In this document: positions 8,976-17,061 of the stretch, in pieces
Numbering within the stretch: position 1 is the first letter of the stretch
Layout: the number at the start of each line of letters is the position of its first letter
Source of the DNA: an uncultured Collinsella sp.
GTDB taxonomy: Bacteria; Actinomycetota; Coriobacteriia; Coriobacteriales; Coriobacteriaceae
DNA: 31,711 bases
Direction of reading: 5' to 3'
NCBI GenBank assembly: GCA_958346165.1
Contig: CATVQO010000002.1
Location: 1 to 31,711, forward strand
Made by a program: the position numbers and the translations under genes
Notes under the pieces: model-generated
What the model was told of the DNA's origin: nothing
Databases searched by the model: none
What the model saw: only the letters and a program-made list of their open reading frames with translations

Positions 8976-9219
8976 TTACCGCCCCTTTCACACGCGGTCC
9001 GATGTCTCGGACGCCTGCCCTCGCAAGCGTCTGGGGACAGTAAACGCTTCTAGGGATTAAAGAGGCGTGAGGGCCGGGGCTCACGTCCTTAAGATGCCGT
9101 AAAGATGCAGGTAGAAAGCACTATTGCAGCTGCAGTGCGCCTATACTCGACCTCGCGAGCATACAGTGGTGTCTTCACCGCGTATGCACGCATGGACAAC
9201 GCTTCAGAAAGGCTACGCT
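8976..9219. promoter_or_regulatory. Divergent kdpFABC / kdpDE control region with candidate KdpE sites
   Basis: This 244-bp gap separates the two kdp operons. TTAAGATGC (9089-9097) and TAAAGATGC (9100-9108) form a direct repeat with 11-bp phasing, the arrangement used by OmpR/PhoB-class response regulators such as KdpE. A TATACT box at 9142-9147 is placed for kdpD. A hairpin CGTGAG...CTCACG lies at 9066-9085. The site assignment is inference from spacing and context. Confidence 0.6.
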
Positions 9220-11955
9220 ATGCAGCGCGACGCATCGGACACTCGCGTCAATCCAGACCTCATCCTCAAGGCAATTGAGAAAGACGGGGTCGCCGATGAC
9301 ACTCGAACCAGCCGGGGACACCTCAAAATTTTCTTTGGCTACGCTGCTGGCACAGGCAAAACCTATGCGATGCTTCAAGCCGCCCACGCCGCCAAGCGGC
9401 GAGGTGTCGACGTCGTCGCGGGATACATCGAGCCGCACGAACGTCCGGCAACTGCCCATCTTGCACAAGGGCTTGAGAACGTGCCCTGTAAACTCATCGA
9501 GCACAACGGCATTGCGCTCAGCGAGTTCGATCTAGATGCGGCTATCGAACGCGCCCCTCAGCTCATCCTTGTCGACGAGCTCGCCCATACGAATGCGCCG
9601 GGGTCTCGCCACGACAAACGCTATCAAGACGTCGAGGAACTTCTACATGCGGGCATCGACGTCTATACGACCGTGAACGTTCAGCATATCGAGAGCCTAA
9701 ACGACATGGTTGCATCCATCACCGGCGTTGTCGTGAGCGAACGAATCCCCGACCGTATCTTCGATGATGCCGACCAGGTCGAGCTCGTCGACATAGAGCC
9801 CGAAGACCTACTTGAGCGCCTTCGCGCCGGCCTCGTCTACCGTCCCGCACAAGCCGACCGAGCGCAACAGCATTTTTTTACCGTCGAGAACCTCACCGCA
9901 CTCCGAGAAATCGCGCTGCGCCGCTGCGCCGATCGCACCGGTCACCTCACAGACGCCGCACGCGTGCTGGGAAACCGTGACTACTACACCAGGGAGCGTA
10001 TCTTAGTCTGTGTCTCCCCGGCGCCGACCAATCCCCGCATCGTCCGTGCCGCCGCACGCATGGCGAAAGCGTTTCGCAGCGAGCTCGTCGCCCTGTTCGT
10101 AGAGAGCCCGCGCACGCAAGCCATGAGCGATGATGAGCGCGCCAAGCTTGCAGCCAATATCGCCCTAGCCGAGCAGCTCGGAGCACATATGGAAACCGTC
10201 TATGGCGACGACATCGCGTTTCAGATCTCCGAGTTCGCGCGCCTGTCGGGTATTTCGAAGATCGTCATGGGGCGCACGGGCGAGCGCAGCAGCGTCCGTC
10301 AGGCCCTCTTCGGCCGCAAATCTCTCGTAGAACAGCTCATAACATTCGCTCCGAACCTCGACATTTACATCATTCCAGAACAGTCGACTCCGCCCTCCCG
10401 ACCCAAAGGACGCCGCCATGCGCTCGCCCTGCAGCCGCCCAGCAGCCGAAACGTGCTTCGCACGCTGGCTCTCTCTCTTGCCGCCACGGCGATCGGCACG
10501 GCTTTCCGCCATCTGGGATTTGCCGATTCCAGCATCATATCCCTCTATATCTTCACGGCCCTGCTGACCGCCGTCACCACGACGGGGCGTATCTGCACGA
10601 TCGTATCGAGCGTGCTCTCTGTAGTGCTTTACAACTTCTGCTTCGTCACGCCTCTGTTTTCGCTCGCCAGCTACGACCGAAGCTATCTGGTCACGTTCGG
10701 CATCATGTTCGCCACCGCTATGGTCGCCGGCGAGTTAACTGCGCGCATCGCCGACAACGCCCGTACATCCGCCGAGAACGCATTCAAAACGCGCGTACTC
10801 CTCGAAACGAACCAGCTCTTGCAGCAAGCCCATAGCGCGGAGGAGTGCGCCCGCGTCGCCATGAACCAACTCGTCAAACTGCTAAAACTCGACGTGGTCT
10901 TCTACCCCGCCGAACACGGCACGCTCGGCAAGGCGCTCTATGAGTCCGCTGGCACCGAAAACCGATCCGCGTCGCTGCTCACCGACTACGAGCGCGCCGT
11001 TGCAACCTGGACCTACACCAACAACAAGCGCGCGGGCGCAAGCACGCGGACCCTGCCTGAGGCGCGCTGTCTCTACCTCGCGGTTCGCACCGGCGACAAG
11101 GTATTCGGTGTCATCGGCATCGCCCTGGAGGGGCGCGAGATCGAAGCCTTCGAGCATTCGATCGTCCTATCTATCGTAGGTGAATGCGCCTTGGCGCTCG
11201 AAAGCGACCGGGCGGCGCAAGAGCGCGAAGAGGCTGCGGTCTTGGCGAAAAACGAGCAGCTGCGCGCCAACCTTTTGCGCTCCATCGGCCACGATTTGAG
11301 GACACCCCTCACGGCTATATCCGGATCTGCGGCAATCCTTCGGAAGAGCGACGAGAAGCTCAGCCTCGAACAACGCTGCGATCTTGCCGATGCCATCTAC
11401 GACGACTCCCTCTGGCTTATCGATACCGTGGAAAACCTCCTCGCCATCACACGCGTCGAGGACGGCACCATTCGCCTCAACTTAACATCCGAGCTCATCG
11501 ACGAGGTCATCGAGGCCGCCCTCAGCCATGTCGCCCAAGCATCGCATGGACGTGCCGTCACCATCGAGCACACTGACGACATCCTACTGGTACGCATCGA
11601 CGTCCATCTCATCATGCAGGTGCTTACGAATCTCATCATGAACGCCTTCAAATACACGCCCGAGGACTCGACTGTCACCATCAGCGCACGTCGCGAGGGT
11701 GCGTTCGTCGTGGTGGACGTCGCAGACGATGGGCCGGGTGTGGCAGACTGCGACAAACCTCATATCTTTGAGCGCTTCTTCACCTCAAGCAATACGCGGC
11801 CCGTGGATTCGCGTCGAAGCATCGGCCTTGGGCTGTCGCTCTGCCGCTCCATCGTGGAGGCGCATGGCGGCGTCATCGAAGTTCGCGACAACCACCCCCA
11901 TGGGGCCGTCTTCCGTTTTACCCTGCCCGCCGAGGAGATCGAGATTCATGAATAA
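9220..11955 (+). CDS. kdpD: Osmosensitive K+ channel sensor histidine kinase KdpD
   Basis: A 911-residue sensor. The N-terminal KdpD domain has Walker A GYAAGTGKT at 40-48 and the Walker-B-like LILVDELAHTNAPGSRHDKR. A universal-stress-protein-like domain follows (ERILVCVSPAP; later SKIVMGRTGERS). Four membrane helices then come (AATAIGTAFRHLGF to TFGIMFATAMVAGEL), then a GAF-like region and HisKA with phospho-acceptor H691 in SIGHDLRTPLT. The ATPase boxes are NLIMNAFKYTP, DDGPGVAD and GLGLSLC. The start at 9220 has GAAAGG seven nt before it; the longer frame from 9124 overlaps the promoter. It overlaps kdpE by eight bases (ATGAATAA). Low K+ or ionic stress is the known signal for the family. 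Confidence 0.96.
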   Translation: MQRDASDTRVNPDLILKAIEKDGVADDTRTSRGHLKIFFGYAAGTGKTYAMLQAAHAAKRRGVDVVAGYIEPHERPATAHLAQGLENVPCKLIEHNGIALSEFDLDAAIERAPQLILVDELAHTNAPGSRHDKRYQDVEELLHAGIDVYTTVNVQHIESLNDMVASITGVVVSERIPDRIFDDADQVELVDIEPEDLLERLRAGLVYRPAQADRAQQHFFTVENLTALREIALRRCADRTGHLTDAARVLGNRDYYTRERILVCVSPAPTNPRIVRAAARMAKAFRSELVALFVESPRTQAMSDDERAKLAANIALAEQLGAHMETVYGDDIAFQISEFARLSGISKIVMGRTGERSSVRQALFGRKSLVEQLITFAPNLDIYIIPEQSTPPSRPKGRRHALALQPPSSRNVLRTLALSLAATAIGTAFRHLGFADSSIISLYIFTALLTAVTTTGRICTIVSSVLSVVLYNFCFVTPLFSLASYDRSYLVTFGIMFATAMVAGELTARIADNARTSAENAFKTRVLLETNQLLQQAHSAEECARVAMNQLVKLLKLDVVFYPAEHGTLGKALYESAGTENRSASLLTDYERAVATWTYTNNKRAGASTRTLPEARCLYLAVRTGDKVFGVIGIALEGREIEAFEHSIVLSIVGECALALESDRAAQEREEAAVLAKNEQLRANLLRSIGHDLRTPLTAISGSAAILRKSDEKLSLEQRCDLADAIYDDSLWLIDTVENLLAITRVEDGTIRLNLTSELIDEVIEAALSHVAQASHGRAVTIEHTDDILLVRIDVHLIMQVLTNLIMNAFKYTPEDSTVTISARREGAFVVVDVADDGPGVADCDKPHIFERFFTSSNTRPVDSRRSIGLGLSLCRSIVEAHGGVIEVRDNHPHGAVFRFTLPAEEIEIHE

Positions 11956-12652
11956 TGCCGCTAAGCCACGCATCCTCCTGGTAGAAGATGACTTGACCGT
12001 TCAAAACCTCGTTTCGACCGCGCTTGACCTCCACGGCTATGTCGTGAGCAAGGTTTGCAACGGCCAGGCCGCCATCATGGATGCGGTGTCGCACGGCCCC
12101 AGCCTCATCATGCTCGACCTCGGCCTTCCCGACATTGACGGTATCGAGGTCATCACGAAGATCCGAAGCTGGTCGGCAGTCCCCATTATCGTCATTTCGG
12201 CGCGCACCGAAGATTCCGACAAGATTGCAGCACTTGACGCAGGGGCAGACGACTACCTCACCAAGCCCTTTTCTGTGGATGAGTTGCTCGCGCGCGTCCG
12301 TGCGAATTTGAGGCGCTCCTCGATGGCGTCGAGCGAGTCGACAGAAGCGAGCACGTTTGACAACGGTCCGCTGCATATCGACTACGCCGCGGGATACGCG
12401 ACAAAAGACGGACGCGAGCTCTCGCTCACCCCAACCGAGTACAAATTGCTCGTCCTTCTGGCGAAAAACGTCGACAAGGTGCTCACCCACACTTTCATCA
12501 CCCACGAGATATGGGGCACGAGCTGGGACAGCGATCTGGCGAGCCTGCGCGTGTTCATGCGCACCCTGCGCAAGAAGATCGAGGCAGACCCCTCTCACCC
12601 CAAGATGATTCAGACACACATGGGTGTCGGGTACCGCATGCAGCGTCTCTAG
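11948..12652 (+). CDS. kdpE: Response regulator KdpE
   Basis: A 234-residue OmpR-class regulator. The receiver domain has the acidic pocket EDD at 13-15, phospho-acceptor D57 in MLDLGLPD and K106 in LTKPF. The C-terminal winged helix contains LSLTPTEYKLLVLLAKN and HMGVGYRM. It starts inside the last codons of kdpD, which indicates translational coupling. It should activate kdpFABC across the divergent control region. The gene ends 97 bp before the convergent GltD-like gene. Confidence 0.96.
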   Translation: MNNAAKPRILLVEDDLTVQNLVSTALDLHGYVVSKVCNGQAAIMDAVSHGPSLIMLDLGLPDIDGIEVITKIRSWSAVPIIVISARTEDSDKIAALDAGADDYLTKPFSVDELLARVRANLRRSSMASSESTEASTFDNGPLHIDYAAGYATKDGRELSLTPTEYKLLVLLAKNVDKVLTHTFITHEIWGTSWDSDLASLRVFMRTLRKKIEADPSHPKMIQTHMGVGYRMQRL

Positions 12653-12658
12653 CCTACC

Positions 12659-12737
12659 CCACAAAAAGTTGCGGTGAGATACGGAGCAATCGAGGCTTTT
12701 GACAGCCAAAACAGTCCGTATTTCACCGCAACTGATG
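12659..12737 (-). terminator. Repeat copy B: palindromic terminator between kdpE and the GltD-like gene
   Basis: The arms 12668-12685 and 12715-12732 enclose a 65-nt unit matching copy A at 4258-4322. On the minus strand it is followed by TTTTTG, so it is oriented to end the GltD-like gene. In the plus direction it has no T-run, so it would serve kdpE only through the stem. Confidence 0.85.
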
Positions 12738-12748
12738 GATGGAATGTG

Positions 12749-13966
12749 TTAGAGGCCCAGGTAGCTGGTCATGCCTTCGACGGCGAGCTTGGCGCCGGCT
12801 ACGGCGTGGACCACGGTGAGCGGGCCGTTGACCACGTCGCCGGCGGCAAAGACGCCAGGCACGGTGGTCATGCCGCGCTCGTCGACCGAAAGCAGGCCGC
12901 GATGGTCGGTCTCCAGACCGCCCGTTGTAAGCACGAGCTTGTCCTTGGGCACCTGAGACGCCGCAATCACAACCGTGTCGGCGGACACGTGGTCGAGCTC
13001 TTCCTCGTAGCCCACCACGTTGTTGTCCTCGTCAAAGATAGCCGTCTCGAACACCGGACCGTTATCATCGATGGCGCAGATCGCCTTGCCGCGCACAATC
13101 TCGGCACCGTCAAGCTCGGTCAGCTCCACCTCGTCATCGATGGCCGAGATATGGCGCGATCGAGCATACACGGTGACCTTACGAGCACCCGAGCGCAGCG
13201 CCGTGCGGGCCACATCCATGGCCACGTTACCGGCACCGATGACCGCCACATTCTGTCCGATCGCCACACTCGAAGGATCAACCAGGTAATCGATACCAAA
13301 CAGCACGTTGCCGCGCGACTCGCCGGGAATACCCAGTTTGCGAGCTCGCCAGGTACCGGTACCGACAAAGACCGCGTCGTAGCCGTCACGTAGCAGGTCA
13401 TCGATGTGCAGTGCGCCGCCGATGGTGGTCGAGGGGCGCACGCGCACGCCAAGCGAGCACATCACGTGACGGTACTTTTGTACGAGCGCACGGGGCAGGC
13501 GGAACTCGGGGATACCGTACTCCAGCACACCGCCGATCTCGGGGCGCTGTTCAAATACCGTGACGGCACAGCCCAGCTGGGCCATCTTAATGGCCACGGT
13601 AATACCGGCGGGACCGGAACCGACCACGGCAACCTGTTTGCCGCACGACGGCGCGGGCTTCCACTCCTTACGATCCAAATACGCTGTCGAGATATAGTTC
13701 TCGATGCTCGAGAAATGCACGGGTGTGCCCTTGCGGCCCTGAATGCAAGCACCCTCGCACTGGCCCGAATGGTTGCACACCATAGAGCAGACCGCGCTCA
13801 TGGGATTGTTCTGGAACAGCAGCTCGCCCGCTTCTTCTAGACGACGCTGTTTGAACAGGTCGATGACCTGCGGAATAGACGTCTGAACCGGGCAGCCCTT
13901 AAGCTGACAGAACGCCCTTTTACAACCTAGGCAACGATTCGCCTCTTCGACAATGTGGATAGCCAC
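12749..13966 (-). CDS. GltD-like NAD(P)H-dependent oxidoreductase, stand-alone small-subunit homologue
   Basis: A 405-residue flavoprotein. The N-terminal region has two Cys sets for 4Fe-4S clusters: C12, C15, C20 and C25 in CLGCKRAFCQLKGCP, and a later CSMVC...C...C set. It then has the FAD motif VGSGPAG, IGGVLEYGIPEFRLP, and the NADPH motif VIGAGNVAMD. This is the glutamate synthase small subunit architecture, but no large subunit is nearby. Such stand-alone proteins serve as electron-transfer partners (NfnB, SudA, subunits of other reductases), so the reaction is not assignable. GTG at 13966 is chosen because AGGGGAG lies five nt before it; a TTG nine codons upstream (13993) is the alternative. 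Confidence 0.85.
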   Translation of the reverse strand: MAIHIVEEANRCLGCKRAFCQLKGCPVQTSIPQVIDLFKQRRLEEAGELLFQNNPMSAVCSMVCNHSGQCEGACIQGRKGTPVHFSSIENYISTAYLDRKEWKPAPSCGKQVAVVGSGPAGITVAIKMAQLGCAVTVFEQRPEIGGVLEYGIPEFRLPRALVQKYRHVMCSLGVRVRPSTTIGGALHIDDLLRDGYDAVFVGTGTWRARKLGIPGESRGNVLFGIDYLVDPSSVAIGQNVAVIGAGNVAMDVARTALRSGARKVTVYARSRHISAIDDEVELTELDGAEIVRGKAICAIDDNGPVFETAIFDEDNNVVGYEEELDHVSADTVVIAASQVPKDKLVLTTGGLETDHRGLLSVDERGMTTVPGVFAAGDVVNGPLTVVHAVAGAKLAVEGMTSYLGL

Positions 13967-13992
13967 GCAACTCCCCTTTTTAATGCAATCCA

Positions 13993-14031
13993 ATGGGGGC
14001 GACGATAAAGACCCTTCACCGCCGCCCCCAT
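13993..14031 (-). terminator. Hairpin between the isomerase-like and GltD-like genes
   Basis: ATGGGGGCG and CGCCCCCAT form nine base pairs around a 21-nt loop. The T-run on the minus strand is poor, so it may be a weak terminator or an RNA stabiliser at the end of the pectin operon. Confidence 0.55.
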
Positions 14032-14070
14032 ACAGGTAATCTCAATCTGCCGACACGGCAAAAGCCAATG

Positions 14071-14976
14071 CTATAACTCGCGATGAGAAGCCCCGCAGCG
14101 AGCAGACATGTGCTCGAGTGTCGCCAGGCAGTCAGCCGCCGTCGCCGGTACGCTGTTCTCGACCACGCAGGGAATCCCAGGGCAGGCGGCAGCCGCCCAA
14201 GCCACCACAGGCTCAAAGTCATATCGTCCCGTCTCGCCCACGCCATGACACACCAGGCGCGAACCCGTACCGTCGCACCATCCGGCTCCGTCCTCGTTAT
14301 CAACGATCTCAAAATCCTTGGCGTGCAGCACGCGGATCTTACTGCCGCATAAGTAGAGCATGCGCGCGGTGATTTCCTGCGCTTCGTCAACGACACTGGG
14401 GTGCAGCAGCGATACCGGGTCGTAGATCACGCCGAGCGACGGGCTCGAGACGCGCTCCAGCACCTCACGGCAGCGATCCGGCGTGTTAACCGTCTCGTTC
14501 CAACCGGGCTCGATCAAAATTTGCCCGCCCACGGCCTCGGCCCGATCGCAGACGCGTGCAAGCCCGTCTGTAAACGCTTCGAGTGCCCCATCGGTCATGC
14601 GGTCGTCAGCAACGCGGTTCTGCGCATTGGGGCGACCGGTCTCGGTGCCAACCGGGCATCCGCCGAGCATCTGGGCAAAGTTCAGGCATGCCTCGTACTC
14701 GACAATGTTATCCATGAGCTGTTGGCGATCGGGCGTCGCCAAATTCTTATAGCAGCCGAGCACGGCGACCGAAACGCCCGCCTCGTCGAGCACCGCACGC
14801 AAATGGTCGGCAAGCTCGCGGGTCAGGCCGCCTCGATCGATCCCCATCGATGCGTAGAGCACCTTGCTCGGCAGCTGAATGCACGAAAAGCCCAGCTCTC
14901 CCGCCATGCGGATGCGTTCCTCGACGGTCCCCTGCGGAAGGTCGTGCAAACGTACACCCGGAGTAATAGCCCCCAC
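14071..14976 (-). CDS. Sugar phosphate isomerase/epimerase-like TIM-barrel protein
   Basis: A 301-residue protein of the xylose-isomerase-like AP-endonuclease-2 superfamily. Probable metal ligands are seen in ILIEPGWNE, GVIYDPVS, VLHAKDF and CVVENS, one per barrel strand as expected for the fold. The GTG start at 14976 lies one base after the GH105 stop (TAACGTG), with AGGGA about ten nt upstream, so the two genes are translationally coupled; GTG at 14985 is an alternative. Substrate unknown. Coupling to a GH105 enzyme suggests action on a uronate or sugar released from pectin, but this is inference. Confidence 0.82.
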   Translation of the reverse strand: MGAITPGVRLHDLPQGTVEERIRMAGELGFSCIQLPSKVLYASMGIDRGGLTRELADHLRAVLDEAGVSVAVLGCYKNLATPDRQQLMDNIVEYEACLNFAQMLGGCPVGTETGRPNAQNRVADDRMTDGALEAFTDGLARVCDRAEAVGGQILIEPGWNETVNTPDRCREVLERVSSPSLGVIYDPVSLLHPSVVDEAQEITARMLYLCGSKIRVLHAKDFEIVDNEDGAGWCDGTGSRLVCHGVGETGRYDFEPVVAWAAAACPGIPCVVENSVPATAADCLATLEHMSARCGASHREL

Positions 14977-14977
14977 G

Positions 14978-16216
14978 TTATTCACATCCCTTATGAGCGT
15001 TGATGCCCGGGGTGTATCCGCCAAACGGGTCCTCGATGGAGCACACGCCCGAGGGGGCGAGCGGATCGCGTTTACCGGCCAGCTTGTCGTGATGCATGGT
15101 CTCGATATAGGCAAGCACCAGCGGCGCCACACCCTTTGCATCATTTTTGACCACGGGCTCGCTCATGTAGTAATCAAACGTGCCCTCGCGGTGCGCGGTG
15201 TTGCCCAAGCCCGCGACCAGGCAGATGTTGTCAAGCGCCAGCTGACCATCATGCTCAGACAGGCAGGTCTCGCAGATGCCGTCGAAGGCGCGACGGCCGT
15301 ACTGGTAGTAACGCTCGCCCAGCACGCCCAGACGCACGCCCTTCATGATGGCATTGGCAAAAATCGCGCTACCAGACTCCTCCAGGTAGTTGGGGGCGAT
15401 ATTGGGCAGGTTGATGACCTGATGCCACATGCCGGTCTTCTCGTCCTGATACGGCAGCATGGCGTCGATCAGGTCGTGGAACATCTTGCGAATCTCGTCC
15501 TTCTCGGCTGACATCGAAGGCGGCATGAGCTCCCAGGTATCGATGAGTGCCATGGCAAACCAGCCCTCGGCGCGCAGCCAGAAGTTAGCCGAAAGGCCGG
15601 TGACCGGGTCGCACCAGAACTGTTTGCGGCTCGCGTCGTAAGCGTGATAGTACAGACCGTTGAGGGGGTTGCGCATCAGGTCATGCACGACCTGGAACAT
15701 ATGGAAGCTGTCCGAGCAGGCACGACGGTTGTGGAAGCTCAGCTCATACTGCATGTAGAACGGCTGGGCCATATACATGCCATCGAGCCAGATCTGGTTG
15801 GGGTAGACGGCCTTGTGCCAAAACACGCCCTCTTTGGTACGCGGCTGGGTTTCGAGCTGACGATAGATGGTATCCATGGCGGCGCGATACTTGGGCTTGC
15901 CCACCAGGTCATAGAGCTTGTAGAGGGTTTTGCCCGCATTAACGTTATCGAGGTTGTAATCCTGCGGGTTGTAATGCTTGATGGTACCGTCGTCCTGGAC
16001 AAAGAAATCGATGTAGTCATCGGCAAAGGTCAGGTAGCGCTGCTCACCCGTAATCTCGTACAGCTCGATGAGCGCCTTGATCATGCAGCCGTCGATATAG
16101 TTCCAGGTGTTCTCCTTGCCGGCGCGAATCTTTTCGATATTCCAAGCCGGCGCCTGCGGCGTAGAGGTTTCGATCAACTGCTCGATATAACGGTCCAGGA
16201 TTTGATTGCAACCCAT
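14978..16216 (-). CDS. GH105 unsaturated galacturonyl/rhamnogalacturonyl hydrolase (YteR/YesR type)
   Basis: A 412-residue alpha/alpha-barrel enzyme. The catalytic Asp is D145 in QIWLDGMYMAQPFY, the family signature. A second conserved acidic site is at 90 in YNLDNVNAGKTL. Repeated helical hairpins (GWFAMALIDTWELMP and others) follow. It removes the non-reducing-end unsaturated uronic acid left by pectate or rhamnogalacturonan lyases, giving 4-deoxy-5-keto-uronate for DhuI. No signal peptide, so cytoplasmic. ATG at 16216 has GAGGGG six to seven nt upstream and is preferred over the ATG at 16234. An operator pair lies just upstream. Confidence 0.92.
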   Translation of the reverse strand: MGCNQILDRYIEQLIETSTPQAPAWNIEKIRAGKENTWNYIDGCMIKALIELYEITGEQRYLTFADDYIDFFVQDDGTIKHYNPQDYNLDNVNAGKTLYKLYDLVGKPKYRAAMDTIYRQLETQPRTKEGVFWHKAVYPNQIWLDGMYMAQPFYMQYELSFHNRRACSDSFHMFQVVHDLMRNPLNGLYYHAYDASRKQFWCDPVTGLSANFWLRAEGWFAMALIDTWELMPPSMSAEKDEIRKMFHDLIDAMLPYQDEKTGMWHQVINLPNIAPNYLEESGSAIFANAIMKGVRLGVLGERYYQYGRRAFDGICETCLSEHDGQLALDNICLVAGLGNTAHREGTFDYYMSEPVVKNDAKGVAPLVLAYIETMHHDKLAGKRDPLAPSGVCSIEDPFGGYTPGINAHKGCE

Positions 16217-16242
16217 TGCTGTCCCCTCTGACATAAACGATA

Positions 16243-16256
16243 GGTGAACGTTACCC
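16243..16256. promoter_or_regulatory. Operator, GH105 promoter, proximal site
   Basis: GGTGAACGTTACCC lies 26 bp upstream of the GH105 start. Its distance to the distal site (start to start) is 41 bp. The right half is degenerate. Confidence 0.75.
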
Positions 16257-16271
16257 CTAGTGTAACGCGAA

Positions 16272-16309
16272 CGGGGAATATAGGGTGAACGTTAACCCTA
16301 TATTCCCCG
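16272..16309. promoter_or_regulatory. 38-bp palindrome containing the distal GH105 operator
   Basis: GGTGAACGTTAACC (16284-16297) sits exactly at the centre of a 38-bp inverted repeat, with arms CGGGGAATATAGGGT and ACCCTATATTCCCCG and a single mismatched pair. It starts 15 bp after the SGNH esterase stop, so it may act both as operator and as a transcript-end hairpin between the esterase and GH105 genes. Confidence 0.8.
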
Positions 16310-16323
16310 CAAACGGCAGACTT

Positions 16324-16992
16324 TTAGCGGCAAACGGCGGTGAGACCCGCGGCGATGCGATGCGCCAGGCGCTCATAGCCGGCAGGACTGTAATGCAGAC
16401 CGTCCGGCATATAGAGCTCGCGGTGCTCTGGCAAAAACGGGCTGATGCCACTTTGCGCATACAGGTCAATCACCGGAACGGAGTAGCGGTCACAGACCTC
16501 GAGCATCGCCTTTACGTAGGCGACCTGCGTCAACCCCAGGTGATTGAGCTCATCGCTTGCCGGGATATCCTTCTCGTGCTTACCGCTCGTCTTGCACGGC
16601 GTCATAAACACAAGCTTTGCCTGGGGCGAACGCGCCGTGATGGTGCGGATCAGGTAATCGAGTGCACCATAGAACTCGTGCACATCGGTACTGCCCAACT
16701 CGCCAAGCGGCACGTTGCGGCTAAAGTCGTTGACGCCGCCAAAAACGATGTAGATATCGGCCGCATCGTCGATACCGTCAAGGCGCTCGACAAACGAATC
16801 GGTACGGTCGGCCTTGATGGCGATACGCGAACCCTTGATGCCAAAGTTCTCGACGACCGCGCCTCCCAGCAACGCGCCCAAATGCGAGGTCCACGAGATG
16901 TCGTTGCCTCCCCCACCGCAGCCGTTGTCGCCCCAGGTCGTTGAGTCGCCAAAGCAGCAAATGGTCGATTCATTCAAGCTCTTCGTTTCCAT
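16324..16992 (-). CDS. SGNH/GDSL-family hydrolase, probable pectin oligosaccharide acetylesterase
   Basis: A 222-residue protein. Block I is CFGDSTTWG with the nucleophile S17. Block II Gly is in FGIKGSRI, block III is FGGVND, and block V is DGLH with D197 and H200. It fits the small single-domain SGNH esterases that include rhamnogalacturonan acetylesterases. The start at 16992 has GAGGAG six nt upstream; the frame extends 20 codons further into the gap without a ribosome site. No signal peptide. It lies between two pectin genes on the same strand, which is the basis for the substrate guess; the exact ester is unknown. Confidence 0.85.
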   Translation of the reverse strand: METKSLNESTICCFGDSTTWGDNGCGGGGNDISWTSHLGALLGGAVVENFGIKGSRIAIKADRTDSFVERLDGIDDAADIYIVFGGVNDFSRNVPLGELGSTDVHEFYGALDYLIRTITARSPQAKLVFMTPCKTSGKHEKDIPASDELNHLGLTQVAYVKAMLEVCDRYSVPVIDLYAQSGISPFLPEHRELYMPDGLHYSPAGYERLAHRIAAGLTAVCR

Positions 16993-17061
16993 AATCTTCT
17001 CCTCATCCGCCCATCGGCGGTCATACAGGAACGTACCGTTTATTCGCAGCATGCCGAGGGG

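Noticed and set aside
8976..9120. Possible c-di-AMP (ydaO) riboswitch before kdpF
   Set aside because: Only one short hairpin (9066-9085) is present and the conserved ydaO core is not recognised; the region fits a KdpE-controlled promoter better.
9124..9219. N-terminal extension of kdpD
   Set aside because: Runs through the TATACT promoter box and lacks a ribosome site; GAAAGG supports the start at 9220.
9671..9684. GTGAACGTTCAG match to the operator
   Set aside because: Lies inside kdpD coding for Val-Asn-Val-Gln in the KdpD domain, far from any promoter; treated as chance.
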